Source of the DNA: JABDCD01 sp964469525
GTDB taxonomy: Bacteria; Pseudomonadota; Alphaproteobacteria; Rickettsiales; SXRF01
Direction: 5' to 3'
Length of the DNA stretch: 14,718 nucleotides
NCBI GenBank assembly: GCA_964469525.1
Contig: CAYXYU010000022.1
Span: 1 to 14,718, forward strand
Each line of letters opens with the position of its first letter. Position 1 is the first letter of the stretch. Below, one piece after another: positions 7,477 to 14,718 of this stretch. The notes beneath the pieces were generated by a model. The model saw nothing but the letters and a program-made list of their open reading frames with translations, did no database searches and was not told where the DNA came from. The position numbers and the translations under genes were made by a program.

Positions 7477-7899
7477 ATGTCTCATACTACTTACATAATC
7501 ACTATTGGCTATTCTCTGTTGGTTCTCGTAGGCTATTGCTATCTCCTAAGAAAGAACCATAAAAATATCAGAAAGCTTATATTCCTTGGTGTTGGGGCAG
7601 TAACATTAAATGTGCTACCGATGGCGTTTCTTGGAAAACCTTTTTATTGGGATGTAACATCCCTAATAGGAAAATCGTTGGCTGCTTTTATAGCATTCAG
7701 TCTTCCTTTCATCATATCCTCAATAATCTTTTTACTGTCCCAAAAGAAGTTTCGTCCAGCTACCGCTTTGATTATCGCTTTTATTGGTGGTAGTTTAGTG
7801 CTGTTGCCTATTATTCCTGTGATGCCTGAACGTGGAATTTCAGTTGTAGTATTCGCAGCCGTTATTTTGACGTGCGGATTTACAGGAGATTGTCTATAG
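7477..7899 (+). CDS. Small five-helix membrane protein, unknown, AT-rich
   Basis: A 140-residue very hydrophobic protein with about five predicted membrane helices (roughly 5-24, 32-51, 62-87, 93-112 and 117-136) and basic loops (RKNHKNIRK after helix 1, QKKFRP after helix 3). The regular hydrophobic/basic alternation argues that it is real. Base composition and codon use are much more AT-rich than in the flanking genes, which suggests recent acquisition. No family recognised. No clear ribosome site precedes the ATG. It ends 58 bases before the 3' end of the convergent tRNA-Ala. tRNA-linked, compositionally odd small membrane genes are often remnants of mobile DNA, but no integrase or transposase is present here. 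Confidence 0.55.
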   Translation: MSHTTYIITIGYSLLVLVGYCYLLRKNHKNIRKLIFLGVGAVTLNVLPMAFLGKPFYWDVTSLIGKSLAAFIAFSLPFIISSIIFLLSQKKFRPATALIIAFIGGSLVLLPIIPVMPERGISVVVFAAVILTCGFTGDCL

Positions 7900-7957
7900 A
7901 TTGTGAAATTTCGTGGGAGAAAGTGGTTCTGCGTACCTCCGCGCGCTTCTGCGGGGG

Positions 7958-8033
<76 letters not shown>

Positions 8034-8100
8034 ACAACAATCACCTTCGCGCCGGCCTTCTTCATAAACAAGACGCTTCAGGCTTCGCCTTCCGCTGGGG

Positions 8101-8126
8101 CGCTCTACCAACTGAGCTACACCCCC
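8101..8126 (-). pseudogene. Detached 5' half of a tRNA (tRNA-Ala-like)
   Basis: Read on the minus strand from 8126, GGGGGTG-TA-GCTCAGTTGGTAGAGC-G matches the 5' acceptor strand and complete D-arm of the tRNA-Ala that starts 93 bases further on. The shared block (8101-8127 against 8008-8034) is 27 bases with a single difference (8121 against 8028). After the D-arm the similarity stops: no anticodon loop, T-arm or 3' acceptor follows, so it cannot be a tRNA. The sequence behind it (8046-8100) has a small hairpin (AGGC-GAA-GCCT) and no clear origin. It is either the remnant of a second tRNA gene broken by deletion or insertion, or a product of partial duplication. Confidence 0.75.
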
Positions 8127-8266
8127 ATCGGGATCAAGGCGGGAAAATTATCCCGAGCCCTGCCCACACGCAAGCCCTATTATGGTTATTATCATGAACG
8201 GTCGCTGACAAATCGAAACGGTTCCGATCGGTTTGACGGCGTTTCGACACGTTTCGGAACGTTTTT

Positions 8267-8289
8267 GATGCAGCTCAGCATCGCTTTTT
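8267..8289 (+). terminator. Weak intrinsic-terminator-like hairpin
   Basis: GATGC (8267-8271) and GCATC (8278-8282) form a five-base stem around a six-base loop, followed by GC and five T residues (8285-8289) on the plus strand. The stem is short and no plus-strand gene lies directly upstream, so either it ends a small untranslated transcript from 8130-8265 or it is chance. Confidence 0.25.
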
Positions 8290-8313
8290 CACCCCGGGTG
8301 GCAAGCGCCATAC

Positions 8314-8346
8314 AAATTTTGTTCAATAAATTCAATAACAAAATTT
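8314..8346. repeat. AT-rich 10-bp perfect inverted repeat
   Basis: AAATTTTGTT (8314-8323) and AACAAAATTT (8337-8346) are perfect reverse complements with a 13-base spacer. Across the spacer the octamer TTCAATAA is directly repeated (8322-8329 and 8331-8338). A T run follows on the plus strand (8344-8348) and an A run on the other side. It could be a protein-binding site or a transcription end downstream of the minus-strand gene ending at 8470. Confidence 0.4.
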
Positions 8347-8469
8347 TTATCCCGTATGATCTCTGTGCGTTTCCGTGTGACATTCGGTGACATTCTCCAG
8401 TTCCGCGCCAGAGCCGGAGCCGGAACGCAGACCGTCAGGATAGCAGCTCTGGGAGTGGCCCGGAAGGGG

Positions 8470-8829
8470 TCAGCTCTCGACGATCCTGGTCAGGCGCCTG
8501 ATGGAGTCGTCGAGCTTGCCGTAGATGGTGGATGCCACCTGGTGCAGGTCATTATACTGGTACTGCAGCTGGCCGATCGCAGCGTTCAGGTTCTCGCGCT
8601 CCTGGCGCAGCGACTCGTTCTCGCGCTCGAATGCCACCAGCTGCTGTTTCTTCTGCGTATCCTGCTCACGGTTCGCTGTCATTTTCTCGAGGTTCTTCTC
8701 CAGCCGGTTCAGCGCCTCCACCAGGCGATTGGTGGCGAGATACAGCGGATGAGAAGGAATATCGGCCATGGCGGGATCGACTTTGGATTCTTTTTGGTTG
8801 AGAAGTTGCTGAGCGTATGCTTGATACAT
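8470..8829 (-). CDS. Short coiled-coil protein, DUF4164-like
   Basis: With the chosen start at 8829 the product has 119 residues. This start has AGGG about nine bases upstream (CAGGGATTTCCTTATG on the minus strand); a longer frame begins at 8874 (134 residues) without such a site. The N-terminal 25 residues are irregular. From about residue 30 to the end the protein is a heptad-patterned coiled coil (NRLVEALNRLEKNLEKM, then ENESLRQERENLN, then DLHQVASTIYGKLDDSIRRL). Size, coil and C-terminal pattern resemble the DUF4164 proteins that in many alphaproteobacteria stand next to zapA and divergent from tkt. It is divergent from tkt here too, with only 84 bases between the starts. No zapA follows within this window. 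The function of such proteins is not established; the family call is by context and by eye. Confidence 0.62.
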   Translation of the reverse strand: MYQAYAQQLLNQKESKVDPAMADIPSHPLYLATNRLVEALNRLEKNLEKMTANREQDTQKKQQLVAFERENESLRQERENLNAAIGQLQYQYNDLHQVASTIYGKLDDSIRRLTRIVES

Positions 8830-8913
8830 AAGGAAATCCCTGTATGTTGTGCTCGCTTTCCGGAAGCATAGCATGCCGGGGGCAAAATAAAAGCGTCAAT
8901 TTACATTTCGCCC

Positions 8914-10971
8914 ATGCAGCAGGCCATGCCGACCGCCCATTCTCCTTCCGCCGCCGTTTCCTACGATAACATGGCCAATGCCATCCGCGCGCTGGCGATG
9001 GATGCGGTGGAGCGCGCCAACTCCGGCCATCCCGGCATGCCGATGGGCATGGCCGACGTGGCCACCGTGCTTTACCATGAATTTCTGAAATTCGATCCGG
9101 CGCATCCGCATTGGCCCGACCGCGACCGCTTCATCCTCTCGGCCGGCCACGGCTCGATGCTGCAATACGCGCTGCTCTACCTTACCGGCTACGAGGACAT
9201 GACGCTGGATGAGATTAAAAACTTCCGCCAGCTCGGCGCAAAAACGGCGGGACATCCGGAATACGGCCACGCCGAAGGCATCGAAACCACTACCGGCCCG
9301 CTCGGCCAGGGGCTGGCCAACGCGGTGGGATTCGCGCTGGCGGAGCGCATGCTGGCAGCGCGCTTCGGCGAGGCGCTGGTCGATCATTACACCTATGTCA
9401 TCGCCGGCGACGGCTGCCTGATGGAAGGTATCTCGCAGGAAGCGATCTCACTAGCCGGGCATTTGCGGCTCTCCAAGCTGGTCGTGCTGTTCGACGATAA
9501 CGGGATTTCCATCGACGGGCCGACCAGCCTCGCCACGTCGGAAGACCAGCGGAAGCGCTTCGAAGCGTCAGGTTGGAATACGCAGGCCATCGACGGGCAT
9601 GACCACAAAGCGATCAGCGCCGCTCTTCAGAAGGCAAAAACATCGGATAAACCAAGCCTGATTGCCTGCCGCACCAAAATCGGGTTCGGAGCGCCGACCA
9701 AATGCGGCACTGCCGGCTGCCACGGCTCGCCGCTCGGCAAAGAAGAAATCGCCGGTGCGCGCCAGGCCCTCGGCTGGGAATCACCCGAATTTGAGATTCC
9801 GTCTGCCATTTTAAACGCATGGCGCGAGACGGCTAAGCGCGGCGCGAGCGCGTACGCCGAATGGAATAAAAAATACAATACCGGTGACAAACAGGCCGAG
9901 TTCGAGCGGCTGTTGAATAAGGATTTGCCGAACGGTTGGAACGAAGCGCTGCAGAACTTGAAGAAAAAACTGGCGGAAGCGCAGCCGAATGAAGCGACGC
10001 GCAAATCCTCGGAGAATACACTCGAAGTGCTGACAGCAGTCATACCGGAGATGGTCGGCGGCTCGGCCGATCTGACGGGATCGAACAATACCAAGACCAA
10101 GGCGATGCAGCCCATCAAACCCGGGGAGTATGGCGGCCGCTACATTTATTACGGCGTGCGCGAGCATGCGATGGGCGCGGTGATGAACGGCATCGCCCTG
10201 CATGGCGGCTTCATTCCCTATGGCGGCACGTTTCTGGTGTTTACCGATTACATGCGCCCGGCCATCCGCCTCTCGGCGCTGATGAAGCAACGCGTGATCT
10301 ACGTGATGACGCATGACTCGATCGGCCTCGGCGAGGACGGACCAACGCACCAGCCGGTGGAGCATATTGCTTCTTTACGCGCGATTCCCGATCTCTATGT
10401 CTTCCGCCCGGCCGACGCGACGGAAACCGCCGAATGCTGGGCGCTTGCACTTTCTATGAACAACGCACCATCCATATTGTCGCTGACGCGCCAAAACCTC
10501 CCGCACCTGCGCAAGGAGTACACGCAGGAGAATTTATGCGCGCGGGGGGGGTATGTTATTTCCCCTCACCCTACCCCTCTCCCGCATGCGGGAGAGGGAA
10601 GCGCGAGCAACATTCGCGCCGGTGAGGACAGTATCACCCTCATTGCCACCGGCTCGGAAGTCGCCATTGCCATCGAGGCGCAGAAGCTGCTGGCAGAGAA
10701 AGGCATCGGCGCCAGCGTCGTCTCCCTACCCTGCTGGGAGCTGTTCGAGCAGCAGCCGCAGAGCTACCGCGACCAGATACTCCCCAAGGGTACTTTAAAA
10801 GTCGCCATCGAGGCGGCGAGCCAATTCGGCTGGGAGCGCCATATCGGGCAGGACGGTATCTTCATCGGCATGCAAAGCTTTGGTGCCTCCGCCCCGGCCA
10901 AGGATCTCTACAAGCATTTCGGCATCACGGCGGAGCATGTGGTAAGCGAAGTCATAAAAAGGGTGCAATGA
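8914..10971 (+). CDS. tkt: Transketolase, carrying an in-frame palindromic repeat
   Basis: A 685-residue thiamine diphosphate enzyme that moves two-carbon ketol units between sugar phosphates in the pentose phosphate pathway, linking it to glycolysis. Landmarks: SGHPGMPMG near residue 37; the cofactor motif GDG (165-167) through to FDDN (N196), whose spacing from D166 equals that of E. coli D155 to N185; catalytic Glu in YYGVREHAMG (E417); and DSIGLGEDGPTHQPVEH in the pyrimidine domain. The C-terminal domain starts at ARGGYVI (543-549). Directly after it, where E. coli has a short variable loop before the LIxIATGSEV strand, there is an extra stretch (about 550-572) encoded by a palindromic repeat. 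The frame stays open and the downstream domain (ATGSEV 578-583, SFGASAPA) is intact, so the enzyme is probably active. ATG 8914 is the first start; the conserved region begins near residue 19. First gene of the operon; its stop overlaps the next start. Confidence 0.95.
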   Translation: MQQAMPTAHSPSAAVSYDNMANAIRALAMDAVERANSGHPGMPMGMADVATVLYHEFLKFDPAHPHWPDRDRFILSAGHGSMLQYALLYLTGYEDMTLDEIKNFRQLGAKTAGHPEYGHAEGIETTTGPLGQGLANAVGFALAERMLAARFGEALVDHYTYVIAGDGCLMEGISQEAISLAGHLRLSKLVVLFDDNGISIDGPTSLATSEDQRKRFEASGWNTQAIDGHDHKAISAALQKAKTSDKPSLIACRTKIGFGAPTKCGTAGCHGSPLGKEEIAGARQALGWESPEFEIPSAILNAWRETAKRGASAYAEWNKKYNTGDKQAEFERLLNKDLPNGWNEALQNLKKKLAEAQPNEATRKSSENTLEVLTAVIPEMVGGSADLTGSNNTKTKAMQPIKPGEYGGRYIYYGVREHAMGAVMNGIALHGGFIPYGGTFLVFTDYMRPAIRLSALMKQRVIYVMTHDSIGLGEDGPTHQPVEHIASLRAIPDLYVFRPADATETAECWALALSMNNAPSILSLTRQNLPHLRKEYTQENLCARGGYVISPHPTPLPHAGEGSASNIRAGEDSITLIATGSEVAIAIEAQKLLAEKGIGASVVSLPCWELFEQQPQSYRDQILPKGTLKVAIEAASQFGWERHIGQDGIFIGMQSFGASAPAKDLYKHFGITAEHVVSEVIKRVQ
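10564..10627. repeat. Palindromic repeat element inside tkt
   Basis: CCTCACC (10564-10570) pairs with GGTGAGG (10621-10627) as the outer stem. Inside are a perfect 24-bp palindrome (10575-10598, centre between 10586 and 10587, built from CCCTCTCCCGCA and its complement) and a second hairpin, GCGCGA (10601-10606) with TCGCGC (10614-10619). Together they form a closed three-way structure of 64 bases. The CCCTCACCC...CTCTCCC...GGGAGAGGG type is a familiar dispersed palindrome of proteobacterial genomes, normally intergenic. Here it is translated, with SPHPTPLPHAGEG at residues 550-562. Rickettsia palindromic elements are known to insert in frame into genes in a similar way. Confidence 0.85.
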
Positions 10972-11186
10972 TGGATTTATGGCCCTTATGGCTTTTTGGC
11001 GTTCTGCTGATAGGTATGGGACTGCGTGAAATACTCAAAGCGAACAAAATCACTAAAGGTGAATGGAAAGCGCAATATGGTAATGCTCATGAACAACAAA
11101 CAAATGTTGTGACAATAATTTTAAGAACAGCTTATCGATATAATGCAATTGGTCTTCTGCTAATTTTAATTGAGCGCATCGTATGA
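10968..11186 (+). CDS. Small membrane protein between tkt and gap
   Basis: A 72-residue protein with a hydrophobic N-terminal helix (about 4-20: LWPLWLFGVLLIGMGL), a basic/polar middle (LKANKITKGEWKAQYGN) and a second hydrophobic segment near the C-terminus (about 53-70, with YNAIGLLLILIERIV). Function unknown. It is locked into the operon: its first ATG overlaps the tkt stop (ATGA at 10968-10971), and its own stop overlaps the gap start (ATGA at 11183-11186). AAGGG (10959-10963) stands seven bases before the second ATG (10971) but only four before the first, so translation may start at 10971. The gene is clearly more AT-rich than its neighbours, hinting at a different history. The double overlap argues strongly that it is translated. 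Confidence 0.72.
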   Translation: MMDLWPLWLFGVLLIGMGLREILKANKITKGEWKAQYGNAHEQQTNVVTIILRTAYRYNAIGLLLILIERIV

Positions 11187-12177
11187 CCATCAAAGTCGGC
11201 ATCAACGGACTCGGACGCATAGGAAGATGCGTACTCAGGGCGATGTATGAAACAAGTACGAAAGATTTGGAGCTGGTGGCCGTGAACGGCCCGGCGCCGG
11301 TGGAGACGCATGTGCATCTTTTGACCTACGACTCGGTGCACGGGCGCTTCCGCGGCGAGGTGAAGGCGGCGGGCGAGGATCTGTCGATCAATGGCAAAAC
11401 GGTCAAGCTGTTCCACTCCAAAGACCCGAAACAGATACCCTGGGGGAGTATGGGCGTCGATCTGGTGCTCGAATGTTCCGGCAAGTTCAACAAGCGCGAG
11501 GCGGCCGCGCAGCATCTCGAAGCGGGCGCGAAGAAGGTGCTAATCTCCGCTCCGGCAGCCGATGCCGACGCCACCATCGTCTACGGCATCAACAATGCGA
11601 TGCTCAATAAAGACCACACAGTAGTGTCTGTTGGATCCTGCACGACCAATGCCTTGGCGCCGATTGTTAAAGTATTGCACGAAGCGGTCGGCATTGAGTC
11701 GGGCTTCATGACCACCATCCATGCCTACACGGGCGACCAGAACCTGGTCGATAACAGCCACAAGGATCTGCGCCGCGCCCGCGCCGCCGCGCTTTCGATG
11801 ATCCCGACTTCCACCGGCGCCGCCAAGACCATCGGGCTGATCATCCCCGAGCTGAAAGGCAAGCTCGATGGCATCGCCATCCGCGTGCCGACGCCCAACG
11901 TGTCGCTGGTCGATCTCACCTTCACCGCCGCGCGCGACACGACGAAGGAAGAAATCAATGCGGCGCTGCAGAAAGCCGCAGGCGGTGCGATGAAAAACAT
12001 ACTCAGCACTTCCGCTGCGCCGCTGGTCTCGATCGATTTCACCCACGCCACCGAAAGCAGCATCGCCGACCTCACCGGTACCTACGTGACCGGGAAACGC
12101 CTCTGCCGCGTCGCCAGCTGGTATGACAACGAATGGGGCTTCTCCTGCCGCATGCTGGATGTGGCGAGGCTGTGGCA

Positions 12178-12181
<4 letters not shown>
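11183..12181 (+). CDS. gap: Glyceraldehyde-3-phosphate dehydrogenase
   Basis: A 332-residue enzyme that oxidises and phosphorylates glyceraldehyde-3-phosphate to 1,3-bisphosphoglycerate (or the reverse). The Rossmann start is VGINGLGRIGR (5-15). The catalytic Cys153 lies in SVGSCTTNALAP (family consensus SNASCTTNCLAP) and the catalytic His180 in TTIHAYTGDQ. RVPTPNVSLVDL and SWYDNEWGFS at the C-terminus are typical. Residue numbers are four higher than in the Bacillus enzyme. The position of Asp32, which normally favours NAD, is Gly36 here, and the Leu187-Pro188 pair is Asn191-Ser192. Similar changes occur in NADP-using enzymes of chloroplasts, so NADP or dual use is possible. The start overlaps the preceding stop, and the stop overlaps the pgk start; translation is probably coupled, since no strong ribosome site is visible. 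Confidence 0.96.
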
Positions 12182-13393
<1,212 letters not shown>

Positions 13394-13401
<8 letters not shown>

Positions 13402-13822
13402 GCGCGTCATCATCGTCCACACGCCGGAGCATGTGTCGGCGGCGCTGGAAGCGACGCAGGAACTGAAACAGCCCATCGCGCTGCAAAGCGCTCCCCATGC
13501 GATTTACTATGCCGGTGCATTGTACCTGCTGGAGATGTTCCGGCAGGCCCAGCAGCGCTTTCCGCAGACCGAGGCGCGGTTCATCCTCGACTGCGCGGAT
13601 GCAGGAGTAGAGGCCGTCGAGGCGCTGCAGATGGGACATCAGCTTATCCGCTCCTCCGCACCTGCGGCTATAAAAGACAAGCTGGCCGATATCGCCCGGC
13701 AATGCGGGGCGGAGCTGACCGACGCGCCCTATGAGGCGCTGGACCTGCGGGCGGTGCATGATCCGCAAGCCGCCTGCCGCGACTGGCTACAAAAGATTGA
13801 AAATTTACCACGGGCGGTTTAA
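13394..13822 (+). CDS. Small protein between pgk and fba, function unknown
   Basis: A 142-residue soluble protein that overlaps the pgk end by eight bases and ends 31 bases before fba. It begins with a beta-strand-like MLKRVIIVHTP, continues with helix EHVSAALEATQELK, strand PIALQSAP, a helix with GALYLLEMFRQAQQRF, strand ARFILDCAD, helix AGVEAVEALQMG, strand QLIRSSAP and helix KDKLADIARQCGAEL. This alternating strand/helix order suggests an alpha/beta fold, perhaps part of a Rossmann-like or barrel-like architecture. From memory, proteins of this size with an LDC-D-A/G motif occur near glycolytic genes in other alphaproteobacteria, but no function is known to me. There is no obvious catalytic signature. 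Position and overlap suggest a role with, or regulation of, the neighbouring enzymes. Confidence 0.75.
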
Positions 13823-13841
13823 CACCTTACCGTCACTATAA

Positions 13842-13845
13842 AGGG
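13842..13845 (+). promoter_or_regulatory. Ribosome binding site of fba
   Basis: AGGG (13842-13845) stands eight bases before ATG 13854. A nearer ATG at 13847 is in a different frame and gives no aldolase. This is the only gene of the operon with a separate short leader (31 bases) instead of an overlap, so its translation can be initiated independently. Confidence 0.6.
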
Positions 13846-13853
13846 AATGGATT

Positions 13854-14718
13854 ATGAAACTGACGCCGCAGGTAGAAAAAATTCTCAGCCACTATGAGAG
13901 CGACAGCGCCAAGACCAAGGCCAACCTGGCACGCATCCTGATGCAGGGGCGGTTGGGCGGCACCGGCAAACTGGTCATTCTGCCGGTCGATCAGGGCTTC
14001 GAGCACGGCCCGGCGCGCAGCTTCGCCAAGAATCCGGCGGCGTACGACCCGCATTATCATTACCAGCTGGCCATCGACGCGGGGCTTTCCGCCTACGCCG
14101 CGCCGCTCGGCATGCTGGAAGCCGGGGCGGAAACCTTCGCCGGGAAAATCCCCACCATCCTCAAGGCCAACAGCGCCAATTCGCTGGCCCCCAAGGACGC
14201 TGCCCCTGACCAGGCGGTCACCGCCTGCGTTGCCGACGCGGTGCGCTTAAGCTGCGCCGCCATCGGCTTCACCATCTATCCCGGCTCGCACGCGGCTTAC
14301 AGCATGATGGAGGAGATCGCCGAACTGTCGCGCGAGGCCAAGGCGGCCGGGCTCGCCACCGTCATCTGGTCGTACCCGCGTGGCGGCAACCTCTCCAAGG
14401 ACGGGGAGACGGCGATGGATGTCACCGCTTATGCGGCGCATATGGCGGCGCTGCTCGGCGCGCATATCATCAAGGTGAAACCGCCCACCGCCCATATCGA
14501 GCAGGCCGAGGCGAAAAAAGTCTATGAATCGGAAAAAATCGACATCAGCTCGGCCGCCGCCCGTTTCAAACATGTCGTGCAGGCCTGCTTCAACGGCCGC
14601 CGCATCGTCGTCTTCTCCGGCGGCGCCGCCAAGGGCGAGGAGGACATCTTCAACGAAGCCCGTGCCATCCGCGACGGCGGCGGCAACGGCTCGATCATCG
14701 GCCGCAACACCTTCCAGC
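13854..14718 (+). CDS. fba: Class I fructose-bisphosphate aldolase, DhnA type (3' end cut)
   Basis: The reading frame is open from 13854 to the window end, giving 288 complete codons; the C-terminus lies outside. The product cleaves fructose-1,6-bisphosphate to dihydroxyacetone phosphate and glyceraldehyde-3-phosphate (or makes it). It belongs to the DhnA/FbaB (archaeal-type) class I aldolases, which use a Schiff-base lysine and no metal. Signatures: LPVDQGFEHGP (43-53), ILKANSANS (102-110), GFTIYPGS (138-145), VIWSYPRGG (170-178) and the lysine-bearing strand GAHIIKVKPP (202-211). K207 is the probable Schiff-base residue by comparison with DIIKQK of E. coli FbaB. FSGGAAKGEED and GSIIGRNTFQ near the cut form the phosphate-binding end of the barrel. 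As the last visible gene it completes a run from transketolase to hexose bisphosphate. Confidence 0.94.
   Translation, partial: MKLTPQVEKILSHYESDSAKTKANLARILMQGRLGGTGKLVILPVDQGFEHGPARSFAKNPAAYDPHYHYQLAIDAGLSAYAAPLGMLEAGAETFAGKIPTILKANSANSLAPKDAAPDQAVTACVADAVRLSCAAIGFTIYPGSHAAYSMMEEIAELSREAKAAGLATVIWSYPRGGNLSKDGETAMDVTAYAAHMAALLGAHIIKVKPPTAHIEQAEAKKVYESEKIDISSAAARFKHVVQACFNGRRIVVFSGGAAKGEEDIFNEARAIRDGGGNGSIIGRNTFQ

Larger units (their letters stand above)
8034..8469. other. Gene-poor region (436 bp) with several inverted repeats
   Basis: I see no convincing protein gene here. Besides the tRNA fragment it holds a short hairpin CGGGA-AAATTA-TCCCG (8140-8155), the paired repeats TCGAAACG/CGTTTCGA (8213-8220 / 8240-8247) and GTTCCGA/TCGGAAC (8221-8227 / 8254-8260), a terminator-like hairpin (8267-8289), an AT-rich 10-bp inverted repeat (8314-8346) and a tandem duplication of GTGACATTC (8377-8385 and 8387-8395). 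The promoter for tRNA-Ala should lie upstream of 8033 on the minus strand, but I could not assign one. I looked for a 6S RNA-like long hairpin, because related gene neighbourhoods often have one, and did not find it. Confidence 0.45.

Noticed and set aside
8034..8469. Replication origin or DnaA box cluster
   Set aside because: AT-rich repeats are present, but no copies of a DnaA box-like TTATNCACA were seen and no origin-linked genes lie nearby.
8830..8874. Longer N-terminus of the DUF4164-like protein
   Set aside because: No ribosome site near 8874, while ATG 8829 has AGGG at a good distance; kept only as an alternative.
12133..12177. Upstream in-frame start for pgk inside gap
   Set aside because: It would add 15 residues unlike the family N-terminus; the start at 12178 has a ribosome site and the ATGA overlap.

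Overview
The window looks like chromosomal DNA of an alphaproteobacterium, probably an early-branching or little-studied lineage. The strongest reason is the right half: a co-directional carbohydrate operon tkt - small ORF - gap - pgk - small ORF - fba, with a DhnA-type class I aldolase at its end and a short coiled-coil protein resembling DUF4164 divergent from tkt. Most of the sequence is GC-rich by eye, with a few clearly AT-rich patches. The lineage call is inference from gene order and family memory; no search was run.

Left part (1-4926). The window opens inside a tRNA-Pro(UGG) gene. Next comes a minus-strand two-helix membrane protein of the DUF3137 family. Across an AT-rich divergent gap lies a plus-strand four-helix membrane protein with a cysteine-rich tail. 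That gene ends exactly where a minus-strand gene for a 765-residue, almost proline-free coiled-coil rod ends. The rod gene sits downstream of a GT39/ArnT-like membrane glycosyltransferase gene and a small exported protein gene (7195 down to 2629, all minus strand). These three may form one unit, perhaps linked to the cell envelope.

Middle part (7196-8913). This is a patchwork: a structured palindromic intergenic element, an AT-rich gene for a five-helix membrane protein, a complete tRNA-Ala(UGC) on the minus strand, and a detached copy of a tRNA 5' half just upstream of it. About 340 bp of further non-coding DNA follows, holding several inverted repeats, and then the DUF4164-like gene.

Right part (8914-14718). 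Transketolase, GAPDH, phosphoglycerate kinase and class I fructose-bisphosphate aldolase (cut by the window end) form a tightly packed operon with ATGA stop/start overlaps. The products join the non-oxidative pentose phosphate pathway to lower glycolysis/gluconeogenesis. Two unrecognised small proteins, of 72 and 142 residues, are built into this operon.

The main unusual points are as follows. A complete palindromic repeat of about 64 bp lies in frame inside the transketolase gene and is read as protein. The GAPDH has a coenzyme pocket lacking the residues that normally favour NAD. A coupled small membrane protein sits between tkt and gap. The giant rod protein lies next to a membrane glycosyltransferase. 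I found no CRISPR array, transposase, integrase, or recognisable defence or biosynthetic system.
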